From positions 1 to 6,100 of the forward strand of contig WFPG01000138.1 in NCBI GenBank assembly GCA_015487755.1: 6,100 nucleotides of DNA, read 5' to 3'. Below are positions 1 through 5,290 of the stretch, piece after piece. This DNA comes from Acidobacteriota bacterium (lineage in GTDB: Bacteria; Acidobacteriota; Holophagae; Thermotomaculales; Thermotomaculaceae). How positions within the stretch are numbered: the first letter of the stretch is position 1; every line of letters begins with the position of its first letter. A program made the position numbers and the translations under genes. The notes beneath the pieces are model-generated. The model searched no databases, had not been told where the DNA came from, and saw only the letters and a list, made by a program, of their open reading frames with translations.

Positions 1-1
1 G

Positions 2-244
2 AGAAGGGCTGAATGGGAATTGCCTCAAGGAGCAAAAATCGTTAAATTACCCGAAGATATTACGCTTGATAATCCTTATTTCTTTTTTGAGAGAAAAATT
101 ACACAAAAAGACGGACGGATTGTTGCAACCGCAAAGTATGTTCGTAAAAAAATGATAGTTCCGCAAAAAGATTACAAAACCTATAGAAAGTTTTATAAAA
201 AGTACATCAGGTCGTTGAAAAGCCCGATAATTATTTCAGAATAA
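2..244 (+). CDS. C-terminal end of a probable DUF3857/transglutaminase-type protein (partial, 5' end outside window)
   Basis: The frame is open from the left edge (first full codon at base 2) to a TAA at 242-244, so this is the tail of a longer gene and gives about 80 residues. It reads RRAEWELPQGAKIVKLPED, then a segment FFFERKITQKDGRIVATAKY, then VPQKDYKTYRKFYKKYIRSL and the end SPIIISE. The order 'ELP.G..I..LPED', a beta-rich GRIVATAKY stretch, then 'IVP..DY..YR.FY' and a hydrophobic end resembles the C-terminal region of DUF3857-containing transglutaminase-like proteins. This is family resemblance from memory, not a search. The catalytic transglutaminase core would lie upstream and cannot be checked. 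A TTG at 20 could in principle start a 74-residue protein, but it has no convincing ribosome binding site and the frame continues upstream of it. A strong terminator directly after the stop separates this gene from the arsenic operon. Confidence 0.6.
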   Translation, partial: RRAEWELPQGAKIVKLPEDITLDNPYFFFERKITQKDGRIVATAKYVRKKMIVPQKDYKTYRKFYKKYIRSLKSPIIISE

Positions 245-247
245 AAT

Positions 248-270
248 AGCCCCTTTCAGGGGCTTTTTTT
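248..270 (+). terminator. Rho-independent terminator after the partial first gene
   Basis: A perfect 6-bp stem AGCCCC (248-253) / GGGGCT (259-264) with loop TTTCA (254-258) runs straight into a seven-T tract (264-270). The A-rich bases before the stem (243-246) can pair with the T tract, so some activity on the opposite strand is possible. It begins 4 bases after the TAA of the upstream gene and insulates the ars genes from that transcript. Confidence 0.9.
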
Positions 271-285
271 ATTGCTTTTTTTAAA

Positions 286-309
286 ACATTTTGATATTTA
301 TAAAAATGT
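286..309. promoter_or_regulatory. 24-bp imperfect palindrome: candidate ArsR operator overlapping the arsC promoter
   Basis: The half-sites ACATTTTGATAT (286-297) and TTATAAAAATGT (298-309) are inverted repeats. Ten of twelve base pairs are symmetric; only the 293/302 pair (G/A) and the central 297/298 pair (T/T) break symmetry. A -10-like TATAAA (299-304) lies inside it; I see no convincing -35. A bound dimer would therefore block RNA polymerase. The position, 17 bases before the arsC start and in the only real gap ahead of the operon, fits the operator of the ArsR/SmtB-family repressor encoded at 1806-2162. Members of that family are known to bind AT-rich 12-2-12-like palindromes. The region is very AT-rich, so some symmetry is expected by chance, but the outer ACATTTT/AAAATGT arms include a C-G pair. 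Assignment to ArsR is inference. Confidence 0.5.
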
Positions 310-326
310 AAAAATGTTTAGGGGGG

Positions 327-758
327 ATGATGAAGAAAAAACTCCTTTTCCTTTGCACGGGAAATTCTTGTAGAAGCCAGATGGCTGAAGGATACGGTAA
401 GTTGTTTTTAGGTGATATGGTTGATGTTTACTCTGCAGGCACTGAAAAACACGGTTTAAACCCATATATGCTAAAAGTTATGGAAGAAGACGGAGTAAAT
501 ATGAGCGGGCATTACTCAAAAACCCTTAATGAATTGGGGGATATTGATTTTGACTTTGTTATAACCTTATGCGGAGACGCACATGAAAATTGCCCTGCAT
601 ACTTGAAAAAGGCCTTTGTCTTTCACAAGGGGTTCAAAGACCCGGCAAAAGCGGAAGGCAATATTGAGGAAATTTTGTCCGAATTCAGGAAGGTTAGGGA
701 TTTGATAAAGAATTTTGTTAAAGGCGAACTTCGTATGATTATTCAGGAGGAGCTATGA
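327..758 (+). CDS. arsC: Arsenate reductase, thioredoxin-coupled (LMW-phosphatase fold)
   Basis: This cytoplasmic enzyme reduces arsenate to arsenite so that an efflux pump can remove it. The 143-residue length fits the thioredoxin-dependent ArsC family. The N-terminal P-loop CTGNSCRS has nucleophile Cys10, Cys15 and Arg16 (CX5R). The redox pair is Cys82 and Cys89 in [11 protein letters not shown], and the acid Asp105 is in a 'GFKDPA' motif. These positions coincide with the numbering known for staphylococcal plasmid ArsC, and the Cys82/Cys89 pair separates it from ordinary low-molecular-weight tyrosine phosphatases. The Trp common before GFDDP in relatives is Lys here (H-K-G-F). Two ATGs are adjacent (327 and 330); AGGGGGG at 320-326 touches the first, so the second has the better spacing, and the protein is the same apart from one Met. 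It is the first gene of the operon, directly behind the palindrome, and its TGA overlaps the acr3 ATG by 4 bases. Confidence 0.95.
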   Translation: MMKKKLLFLCTGNSCRSQMAEGYGKLFLGDMVDVYSAGTEKHGLNPYMLKVMEEDGVNMSGHYSKTLNELGDIDFDFVITLCGDAHENCPAYLKKAFVFHKGFKDPAKAEGNIEEILSEFRKVRDLIKNFVKGELRMIIQEEL

Positions 759-1819
759 CTGAAAGTGTTGCAAAGAAACTCTCCTTGCTTGATAGGTACC
801 TGACACTATGGATTTTTTCCGCAATGGCATTTGGAGTTGCATTAGGTTACTTTGTGCCTTCTTTTAAGGATTTTATAAACAGGTTTTCAATAGGCACCAC
901 AAATATTCCTATAGCATTAGGCTTGATTTTGATGATGTATCCCCCTTTTGCAAAGGTTAAGTATGAAGAAATGCCCGATGTTTTTAAAAATGTGAAGGTG
1001 TTGACTTTAAGCCTTATTCAAAACTGGGTTGTAGGGCCTATTCTAATGTTTATACTCGCTATTGTGTTTTTGAGGGATTATCCCGCCTATATGAACGGCC
1101 TTATACTAATAGGGCTTGCAAGGTGTATAGCGATGGTAATAGTCTGGAATGAACTTGCAAAAGGAGATACAGAGTATGCGGCGGGGCTTGTTGCTTTTAA
1201 TTCAATTTTTCAGGTGCTATTTTATTCGGTTTACGCCTATGTGTTTTTGCTTGTCCTTCCTCAAAAGTTGGGGCTTAAAGGTATTGAGGTTAATGTAACA
1301 ATGGGGCAGATTGCAAAAAGTGTTTTTATTTACCTTGGCATTCCCTTTATTTTAGGGGCATTAACAAGGTATATCGGGGTTAAGGCTATGGGTAAGGAAA
1401 AGTACCACAAAACGGTTGTCCCGAAAATTTCCCCTATTACTTTGATTGCTTTACTATTTACTATAGTAGTTATGTTCAGTTTAAAGGGGAAATTGATAGT
1501 CCAGATACCTGTGGATGTTGTAAGAATAGCCATACCTTTGCTTTTTTACTTTGTAATAATGTTTCTTGTTTCCTTTTACATGGGAAGAAAGGCCGGGGCA
1601 AATTACCCGCAGAATACCACTTTAAGTTTTACTGCCGCATCAAACAATTTTGAGTTGGCTATCGCTGTTGCGGTTGCCGTTTTCGGGTTAAATTCAGGGG
1701 AGGCTTTTGCGGCGGTTATAGGCCCCCTTGTTGAGGTTCCCGTTATGATTTTGCTTGTTGACCTTGCCCTTTATTTTAAAAAAAGGGTTTATGGAGAAAC
1801 CAACAATGAATTACCTTGA
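755..1819 (+). CDS. acr3: Arsenite efflux permease, Acr3 family
   Basis: This is an inner-membrane transporter that expels As(III), the product of ArsC, probably driven by the proton gradient. The 354 residues with about ten hydrophobic segments match the Acr3 family (BASS-like fold) and not the unrelated ArsB family. Recognisable features are the N-terminal [19 protein letters not shown], the [19 protein letters not shown] segment, the conserved [19 protein letters not shown] motif with Cys124, [16 protein letters not shown] with Glu300, and [10 protein letters not shown] near the C-terminus. In a characterised Acr3, Cys129 and Glu305 are essential. Cys124 and Glu300 here keep the same separation of 176 residues, so both functional residues appear intact. 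The ATG at 755 overlaps the arsC stop (ATGA), with AGGAGGAGC just before it at 745-753, indicating translational coupling. The 3' end overlaps the start of arsR. Confidence 0.95.
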   Translation: MTESVAKKLSLLDRYLTLWIFSAMAFGVALGYFVPSFKDFINRFSIGTTNIPIALGLILMMYPPFAKVKYEEMPDVFKNVKVLTLSLIQNWVVGPILMFILAIVFLRDYPAYMNGLILIGLARCIAMVIVWNELAKGDTEYAAGLVAFNSIFQVLFYSVYAYVFLLVLPQKLGLKGIEVNVTMGQIAKSVFIYLGIPFILGALTRYIGVKAMGKEKYHKTVVPKISPITLIALLFTIVVMFSLKGKLIVQIPVDVVRIAIPLLFYFVIMFLVSFYMGRKAGANYPQNTTLSFTAASNNFELAIAVAVAVFGLNSGEAFAAVIGPLVEVPVMILLVDLALYFKKRVYGETNNELP

Positions 1820-2162
1820 GCATTACTCTCAAATATTTAAAGCGTTGGGGGAGCCGAATAGGCTTGCAATTACTTTAATGTTAGAGAAAAGGGAGATGTG
1901 CGTTTGCGAGATTGTGGATATACTTCCTGTTTCTTTTTCAACAATTTCAAGCCATTTAAAGGTTTTGCTAAATGCTGGTGTTGTAAAAAAAGAGAGAGAC
2001 GGGAAATGGATTGTTTACAGCCTTTCAAAGGAAAGTTTTGTAAGAAAGGTTTTAAACACTTTACTTGAAGAATTAAAGGAAAATGAAGATTTTAAAACCC
2101 TTCTTGACAAAGTGGAGAAGGTCAGCAGGGAAAGTTGCAAATTAAATTACAGGGAGATTTAG
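1806..2162 (+). CDS. arsR: ArsR/SmtB-family As(III)-responsive repressor
   Basis: This small winged-helix dimer represses transcription until As(III) binds. From the ATG at 1806 it is 118 residues. [16 protein letters not shown] is the typical ArsR opening; [11 protein letters not shown] carries the metalloid site in helix 3; [17 protein letters not shown] is the recognition helix; [10 protein letters not shown] is the wing. Cys32 and Cys34 match the two ligands known to be necessary in the E. coli plasmid repressor; the third Cys of that motif (Cys37) is Val here. An extra Cys111 lies near the C-terminus. Start choice: ATG 1806 has GGAG at 1793-1796 with 9-base spacing; ATG 1791 (five residues longer) has AAAAGGG only 3 bases away and is a fair alternative. 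Either start lies inside the acr3 3' end, so translation is coupled. The gene is third in the operon instead of first as in classical arsR-led operons. It probably binds the palindrome at 286-309. Confidence 0.9.
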   Translation: MNYLEHYSQIFKALGEPNRLAITLMLEKREMCVCEIVDILPVSFSTISSHLKVLLNAGVVKKERDGKWIVYSLSKESFVRKVLNTLLEELKENEDFKTLLDKVEKVSRESCKLNYREI

Positions 2163-2163
2163 T

Positions 2164-2913
2164 ATGTGGTGGATTCCGTTGTTGTTTTTTGCTATTGCCT
2201 TTGTTTTTTCAATGCTTGGAATGGGCGGCTCTCAGATTTACATTCCTGTTCTTTTCTGGGCTGGGCTGGATTTTAAAACTCAGGCTATCCCATTAGGTAT
2301 GCTATTAAATGTTGTAAATTCAGGCTCGGCGACATTTACCTATGCAAAAAAGAAGTTGATAGACTGGAAGGTGGGGCTGTTGTTTGGAATAACAATGCTT
2401 TTGTTTGCCCCTGTTGGCGCATATTTTTCTAAAATTGTCCCCACAAAGTTTCTTATCTTTATTTTTGCTTTGTTTACCCTTATTTCTGCAACCTTGATGT
2501 GGATAGGGTGGCAGCCGAAAAATGAAATGAGCGGGAAAAACAGAACCTATCTCGGCCTGTTAGGTGGCAGCGGGCTGGGGTTTCTTGCAGGTTTGATTGG
2601 CAGGGGTGGAGGCTCTTTTGTTGTCCCTCTGCTCTACATGGCAGGTATTGACGCAAAGGCTGCTGCGGCTACCTCTGCCCTTGCGGTTACCTTTTCAGGT
2701 GTGTCAAGTTTTGTTTCCCATATTGCAATTGCCGCTAAGCCTGATTGGTTGCTATGGGGAGAGTGCGTTGTTGCTGTTTTTCTTGGAAGCCAGTTAGGTT
2801 CAAACTTTATGGCTACCAAACTTAAAGGCGGTGCGGTTAAAAAGGTTTTTGCCATAGTTTTATACATTGTGGCTTTCATACTGATTATTAAAGACATAAT
2901 TTTTGCAAAATAG
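2164..2913 (+). CDS. TauE/SafE-family (TSUP) membrane permease, probable anion or sulfur-compound exporter
   Basis: This is an inner-membrane protein of 249 residues with about eight hydrophobic segments. It has the two-fold internal repeat of the TauE/SafE (COG0730) family: G-MGG-S....P.L...GLD at residues 19-36 and G-RGGGS....P.L...GID at 146-163, each followed by a small-residue-rich helix. Known relatives move sulfite, sulfoacetate or other organosulfur anions, mostly outward, but many members have no assigned substrate and sequence alone does not settle it here. The ATG lies 1 base after the arsR TAG, with AGGGAG at 2151-2156 inside the arsR end, so it is coupled to arsR. Being locked into an ars operon suggests export of a sulfur species or an oxyanion formed during arsenic stress; that part is inference. 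It lacks the motifs of ArsB, Acr3 and ArsP. Confidence 0.85.
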   Translation: MWWIPLLFFAIAFVFSMLGMGGSQIYIPVLFWAGLDFKTQAIPLGMLLNVVNSGSATFTYAKKKLIDWKVGLLFGITMLLFAPVGAYFSKIVPTKFLIFIFALFTLISATLMWIGWQPKNEMSGKNRTYLGLLGGSGLGFLAGLIGRGGGSFVVPLLYMAGIDAKAAAATSALAVTFSGVSSFVSHIAIAAKPDWLLWGECVVAVFLGSQLGSNFMATKLKGGAVKKVFAIVLYIVAFILIIKDIIFAK

Positions 2914-2928
2914 TTTTAGGAGGTTTTT

Positions 2929-3588
2929 ATGTTTGATAAGCATCGTGCAATTGTAAACTCAATTGAAGGGCTTAATGAAAATGAAAAAGAATTTTTGTAC
3001 TCTGCATTAAATATTCACGGACATGTTTGCGGCGGTATGCCTATGGGCTATGTGGCAGGCCTTGCTGCGTTAAAGGCATTAGGTGCTGAAAGGGAAAGGA
3101 ATATGGATAAAATGGTAATTATTAACACAGGCAACGGCCATGCGGCAGGGTGTTTTGCAGACGGGGTTCAGTTTGCAACAGGTTGCACGTTCGGAAAGGG
3201 CGTAATGAAAAAAGAGCCTAAAGGTAAGTGGACATTTTTATTGATTGACAAGAAAGCAGGCAAGGCTGTTAAAGTGACATTAAAAAACGAAGTTTTAAGA
3301 AAGGCTTTTTCCGCACCTTTTATAACCGAGTACAGAAGCAAAGGGGTTAACCCTACCGACATTCCCTCAGAGATTGCAGAACCCGGTTTTAAGAGGCCTT
3401 TTTCCCTAAAACTTGAAGACGTGGTAGAGATAGAAGGGCCTTTTGATTTTAAAATTGAGAAGAAAAAACCGTGCTTTAACCTTGTTGAGTGTTCTGTATG
3501 CGGCCATGTTATGGCTGAAAATTACGCTAAAATGGAAGACGGCAAGCCTGTTTGTGTGGATTGCATAAATTATCATGTTGATAGATAA
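2929..3588 (+). CDS. FmdE-family protein with C-terminal C4 zinc ribbon
   Basis: A 219-residue soluble protein with no signal peptide. Residues about 20-175 form an FmdE domain (named after a gene in formylmethanofuran dehydrogenase operons; biochemical role largely unknown). Motif 1 is HGHVCGGMPMGYVAG (residues 30-44: His30, His32, Cys34). Motif 2 is GNGHAAGCFADGVQ followed by TGCTFGKG (His71, Cys75, Asp78, Cys86, Lys90). A zinc ribbon follows: Cys188-x2-Cys191, then Cys209-x2-Cys212, with 17 residues between the pairs, like the DksA/TraR-type fingers found on other FmdE proteins. Typical family members read HGHxCPG in motif 1; here the Pro is Gly. The His/Cys residues suggest a metal centre. 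ATG 2929 has a perfect AGGAGG at 2918-2923, 15 bases after the permease stop. No formylmethanofuran or molybdopterin genes are nearby, so a methanogenesis role is unlikely. Function is unknown; a metal or redox role tied to metalloid stress is inference. Confidence 0.85.
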   Translation: MFDKHRAIVNSIEGLNENEKEFLYSALNIHGHVCGGMPMGYVAGLAALKALGAERERNMDKMVIINTGNGHAAGCFADGVQFATGCTFGKGVMKKEPKGKWTFLLIDKKAGKAVKVTLKNEVLRKAFSAPFITEYRSKGVNPTDIPSEIAEPGFKRPFSLKLEDVVEIEGPFDFKIEKKKPCFNLVECSVCGHVMAENYAKMEDGKPVCVDCINYHVDR

Positions 3589-3597
3589 TAAAAATAA

Positions 3598-3616
3598 TTG
3601 AAAAGTTACTTTTAAA
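3598..3616. promoter_or_regulatory. Short palindrome between the FmdE and CDF genes, possible operator
   Basis: AAAAGT (3601-3606) and ACTTTT (3608-3613) are perfectly inverted around a single T (3607). The symmetry extends to TT/AA at the ends with one mismatch (3600/3614), so 8 of 9 pairs are symmetric. It lies 1 base before the AGGAGGGG ribosome binding site of the CDF gene. A weak promoter-like pair sits just upstream: TTGCAT at 3561-3566 and GATAAT at 3584-3589, 17 bases apart. Together these could give the CDF gene its own metal-responsive control. As a hairpin it is weak and has no T tract, so it is not a convincing terminator. Confidence 0.25.
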
Positions 3617-3628
3617 TAGGAGGGGAAA

Positions 3629-4540
3629 GTGAGTCATTCTCATCAGCATAACGAAGTAAGCGGAAAGAGGCTTTTTATTACAATTTTGATTAACATTTTT
3701 ATAACGGTGGCTCAGGTAATTGGCGGGATTGTTTCCGGCTCACTTTCCCTTTTAAGTGATGCTTTACACAACTTTTCCGATGTTGTTGCGCTTGTGGTAA
3801 GTTGGATTGCCAATATTTTATCAAGTAAAGATGCAGATGAAAGGAAAACATTCGGTTATAAACGTGCTGAAATTCTTGCAGCACTTTTTAATTCCGCAGC
3901 TTTGGTGGGTATCGCTTTGTCTCTTATTTATCACGCTGTTTTAAAGTTGATTAACCCCGAACCTGTTAAGTCTACAATTGTAATTTACCTTGCCCTTTTA
4001 AGTATTGTTCTCAACTATTTAAGTGTGTTGATAATAAAAGAGGATTCTAAAAAAAGCATGAATGTAAAGTCAGCCTACCTACACCTTTTAACTGATGTGA
4101 TGACTTCAATTGCCGTTTTTGTAGGCGGGATTGTAATGCTTAAATGGAAATTGTTTTATATTGACCCGATTATATCAATTTTAATTGCTCTTTACCTTAT
4201 CAAAGTATCTTTTGCCCTTGTGAAGGAGACAATAGAAGTTTTAATGCACTTTGCACCGGAAAACATTGACTTAAACGAGATTAAATCTGAAATGGAAAAG
4301 TTTGATTATATAGACAATATTCACCACATCCACTTATGGCGATTAAGCGACCATGAGGTTTTTCTGGAAGCGCACATTGATTTTAAGGAGAATTTAAGCC
4401 TTGAAGAAGCAACTAAAAAGATTGAGGAACTGGAGCGGTTTTTAAGGGAAAATTTCGGGATAACCCATACTACTTTTCAGCAGGAATTTAACAGGGATGA
4501 CGATAAATCCCCTATAAAAAACCATAACCATTCTCATTAA
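3629..4540 (+). CDS. Cation diffusion facilitator (CDF), CzcD/ZitB-like Zn(II)-type efflux transporter
   Basis: This is an inner-membrane metal/proton antiporter of 303 residues with six predicted membrane segments and a cytoplasmic C-terminal domain. The transport site is visible as His47-x3-Asp51 in SDALHNFSD (second helix) and His152-x3-Asp156 in HLLTDVMTS (fifth helix). This HxxxD/HxxxD arrangement is typical of Zn(II)/Cd(II)/Co(II) members, whereas Mn/Fe types use DxxxD. FGYKRAEILAALFN (75-88) is the family hallmark. The C-terminal domain has IHHIHLWRLSDHEVFLEAHIDF (231-252), with histidines suited to regulatory metal binding. Both ends are His-rich (MSHSHQH and HNHSH). The start is GTG at 3629 with a strong AGGAGGGG at 3618-3625. 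It follows the FmdE gene by 40 bases and precedes the DUF2490 gene by 11. Arsenite is not a known CDF substrate, so this probably handles a divalent metal co-occurring with arsenic. Confidence 0.92.
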   Translation: MSHSHQHNEVSGKRLFITILINIFITVAQVIGGIVSGSLSLLSDALHNFSDVVALVVSWIANILSSKDADERKTFGYKRAEILAALFNSAALVGIALSLIYHAVLKLINPEPVKSTIVIYLALLSIVLNYLSVLIIKEDSKKSMNVKSAYLHLLTDVMTSIAVFVGGIVMLKWKLFYIDPIISILIALYLIKVSFALVKETIEVLMHFAPENIDLNEIKSEMEKFDYIDNIHHIHLWRLSDHEVFLEAHIDFKENLSLEEATKKIEELERFLRENFGITHTTFQQEFNRDDDKSPIKNHNHSH

Positions 4541-4551
4541 TTAAGGTAAAG

Positions 4552-5187
4552 ATGAAGAATTTGTTAATTTCTATTTTTTTGATGTTTTCGTTATTTGCTT
4601 TTTCAAGTACGGTAACATCTCACCAGCAATGGTTTTCAAATAAATTTAAATACTCCCTTAAAAACGGGTATTTCATAACCCTATCTGAGCAGCATAAATA
4701 TACAGAGCATTACTTTGACTGCCTATGTGTCAGGAATTGGGTCGGCGGTTTTGGAAAAAAGATAGGTAAATACAGTGTTTCCTTAAATTACAAACAGGAA
4801 CAGCATAGGGGTGGATTGATTGAAGAGAGGTTTTTTGTTGATTTAGTCAGGAGTTTAAGGTTAACAAAAAAGTACAAATTTACCGTAAGGGAAAGGCTTG
4901 AAAGAAGGCATTTTAAGCACTCTCTGGAAAAGGCAAGGTACAGGCTTCGCCTTTTATTAAAGGTTTCATGCAGAATAAGCATATTTAATTGCACCTGCAC
5001 CCCCTATTTTTCTGTTGAGCCTCAATTTTCTTCGTTAGGCAATAGGCTTTCAAGAAACAGGATATACGCCGGGACAAAGGTTGAACTTAATAAAAAGGTG
5101 AAACTTGATATAGGCTATATGAGAGAAGACAATGTCGGAAAAGAGGCAAAGGGAGTTTTTTTCTCAGGATTTGATTTTTCATTCTAA
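4552..5187 (+). CDS. DUF2490-like outer-membrane beta-barrel protein with two CxC motifs
   Basis: A 211-residue protein with a Sec-type signal peptide (MKNLL start, hydrophobic core about 3-18, likely cleavage near FAFSS-TVTS). The mature part has alternating strand-like segments rich in basic and aromatic residues (SHQQWF, KYSLKNGYFITL, RRHFKHSLEKARYRLRL, RNRIYAGTKVEL, KLDIGYMRED) and ends FSGFDFSF with a terminal Phe, the signal for outer-membrane insertion. This layout resembles DUF2490 proteins, whose function is unknown. Five cysteines are unusual for a barrel: Cys57 and Cys59 (DCLCVRNW), Cys140, and Cys147 and Cys149 (FNCTCTPY). They could form disulfides in the oxidising periplasm or bind metal(loid). 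ATG 4552 has AAGG at 4543-4546 and lies 11 bases after the CDF stop, so it is probably co-transcribed. No intrinsic terminator is visible after it. The family call is by overall pattern, not by a search. Confidence 0.7.
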   Translation: MKNLLISIFLMFSLFAFSSTVTSHQQWFSNKFKYSLKNGYFITLSEQHKYTEHYFDCLCVRNWVGGFGKKIGKYSVSLNYKQEQHRGGLIEERFFVDLVRSLRLTKKYKFTVRERLERRHFKHSLEKARYRLRLLLKVSCRISIFNCTCTPYFSVEPQFSSLGNRLSRNRIYAGTKVELNKKVKLDIGYMREDNVGKEAKGVFFSGFDFSF

Positions 5188-5235
5188 ATAGACTTTGTAT
5201 AAAAAGACTTTGAATATTATCCAATTTCCCCCTTT

Positions 5236-5264
5236 TTTTCAAATAATTGTTTTAATGGTATAAT
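5236..5264 (+). promoter_or_regulatory. Extended -10 promoter for the MscS gene
   Basis: TGGTATAAT at 5256-5264 is a perfect TATAAT with the TGn extension. A -35-like TTTTCA (5236-5241, four of six consensus bases) lies 17 bases upstream. Transcription would start near 5271, giving a leader of about 20 bases before the ATG at 5291, with AGGAGG at 5280-5285. This is the best sigma-70-type promoter in the window and suggests that mscS is expressed independently of the ars operon. Confidence 0.75.
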
Positions 5265-5290
5265 TTTAAATAGTAATTCAGGAGGCAAAA

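Noticed and set aside
327..758. arsC as a protein tyrosine phosphatase
   Set aside because: The CX5R loop is shared, but Cys82 and Cys89 at the exact ArsC positions and the acr3/arsR neighbours favour arsenate reductase.
1330..1533. Minus-strand ORF of 67 codons within acr3
   Set aside because: Fully inside a well-supported membrane-protein gene; composition looks like the antisense of hydrophobic codons, and no family is recognisable.
1755..1805. Longer arsR start at TTG 1755 or ATG 1791
   Set aside because: TTG 1755 would add 17 residues with no ribosome binding site and no homology to ArsR openings. ATG 1791 is possible, but its AAAAGGG is only 3 bases away, while ATG 1806 has GGAG at 9-base spacing.
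2597..2797. Plus-strand ORF of 66 codons in another frame of the TauE/SafE gene
   Set aside because: Leu/Pro-rich out-of-frame reading of the conserved second repeat; the main frame carries all family motifs.
2634..2897. Minus-strand ORF of 87 codons opposite the TauE/SafE gene
   Set aside because: Antisense of a conserved coding region, with no recognisable domain.
3168..3362. Minus-strand ORF of 64 codons opposite the FmdE gene
   Set aside because: Overlaps conserved FmdE sequence entirely and shows no motif.
2929..3588. Methanogenesis or formylmethanofuran pathway role for the FmdE protein
   Set aside because: No fmd/fwd or molybdopterin genes are nearby, and the surrounding genes are bacterial arsenic and metal resistance genes.
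3699..3884. Minus-strand ORF of 61 codons opposite the CDF gene
   Set aside because: Lies over the TM1-TM2 region with the metal site; its protein has no recognisable features.
4788..5000. Minus-strand ORF of 70 codons opposite the DUF2490 gene
   Set aside because: Antisense shadow; the plus-strand frame has a signal peptide, a ribosome binding site and operon context.
5191..5212. Direct repeat GACTTTG (5191-5197 and 5206-5212) after the DUF2490 gene
   Set aside because: Seven-base repeat in AT-rich DNA; no third copy, no symmetry and no promoter relation, so chance is likely.
5225..5240. Pyrimidine run (C5 then T7) as a terminator for the operon
   Set aside because: There is no complementary G-rich arm upstream, so no stem can form; it is better explained as promoter-upstream sequence including the -35-like element.
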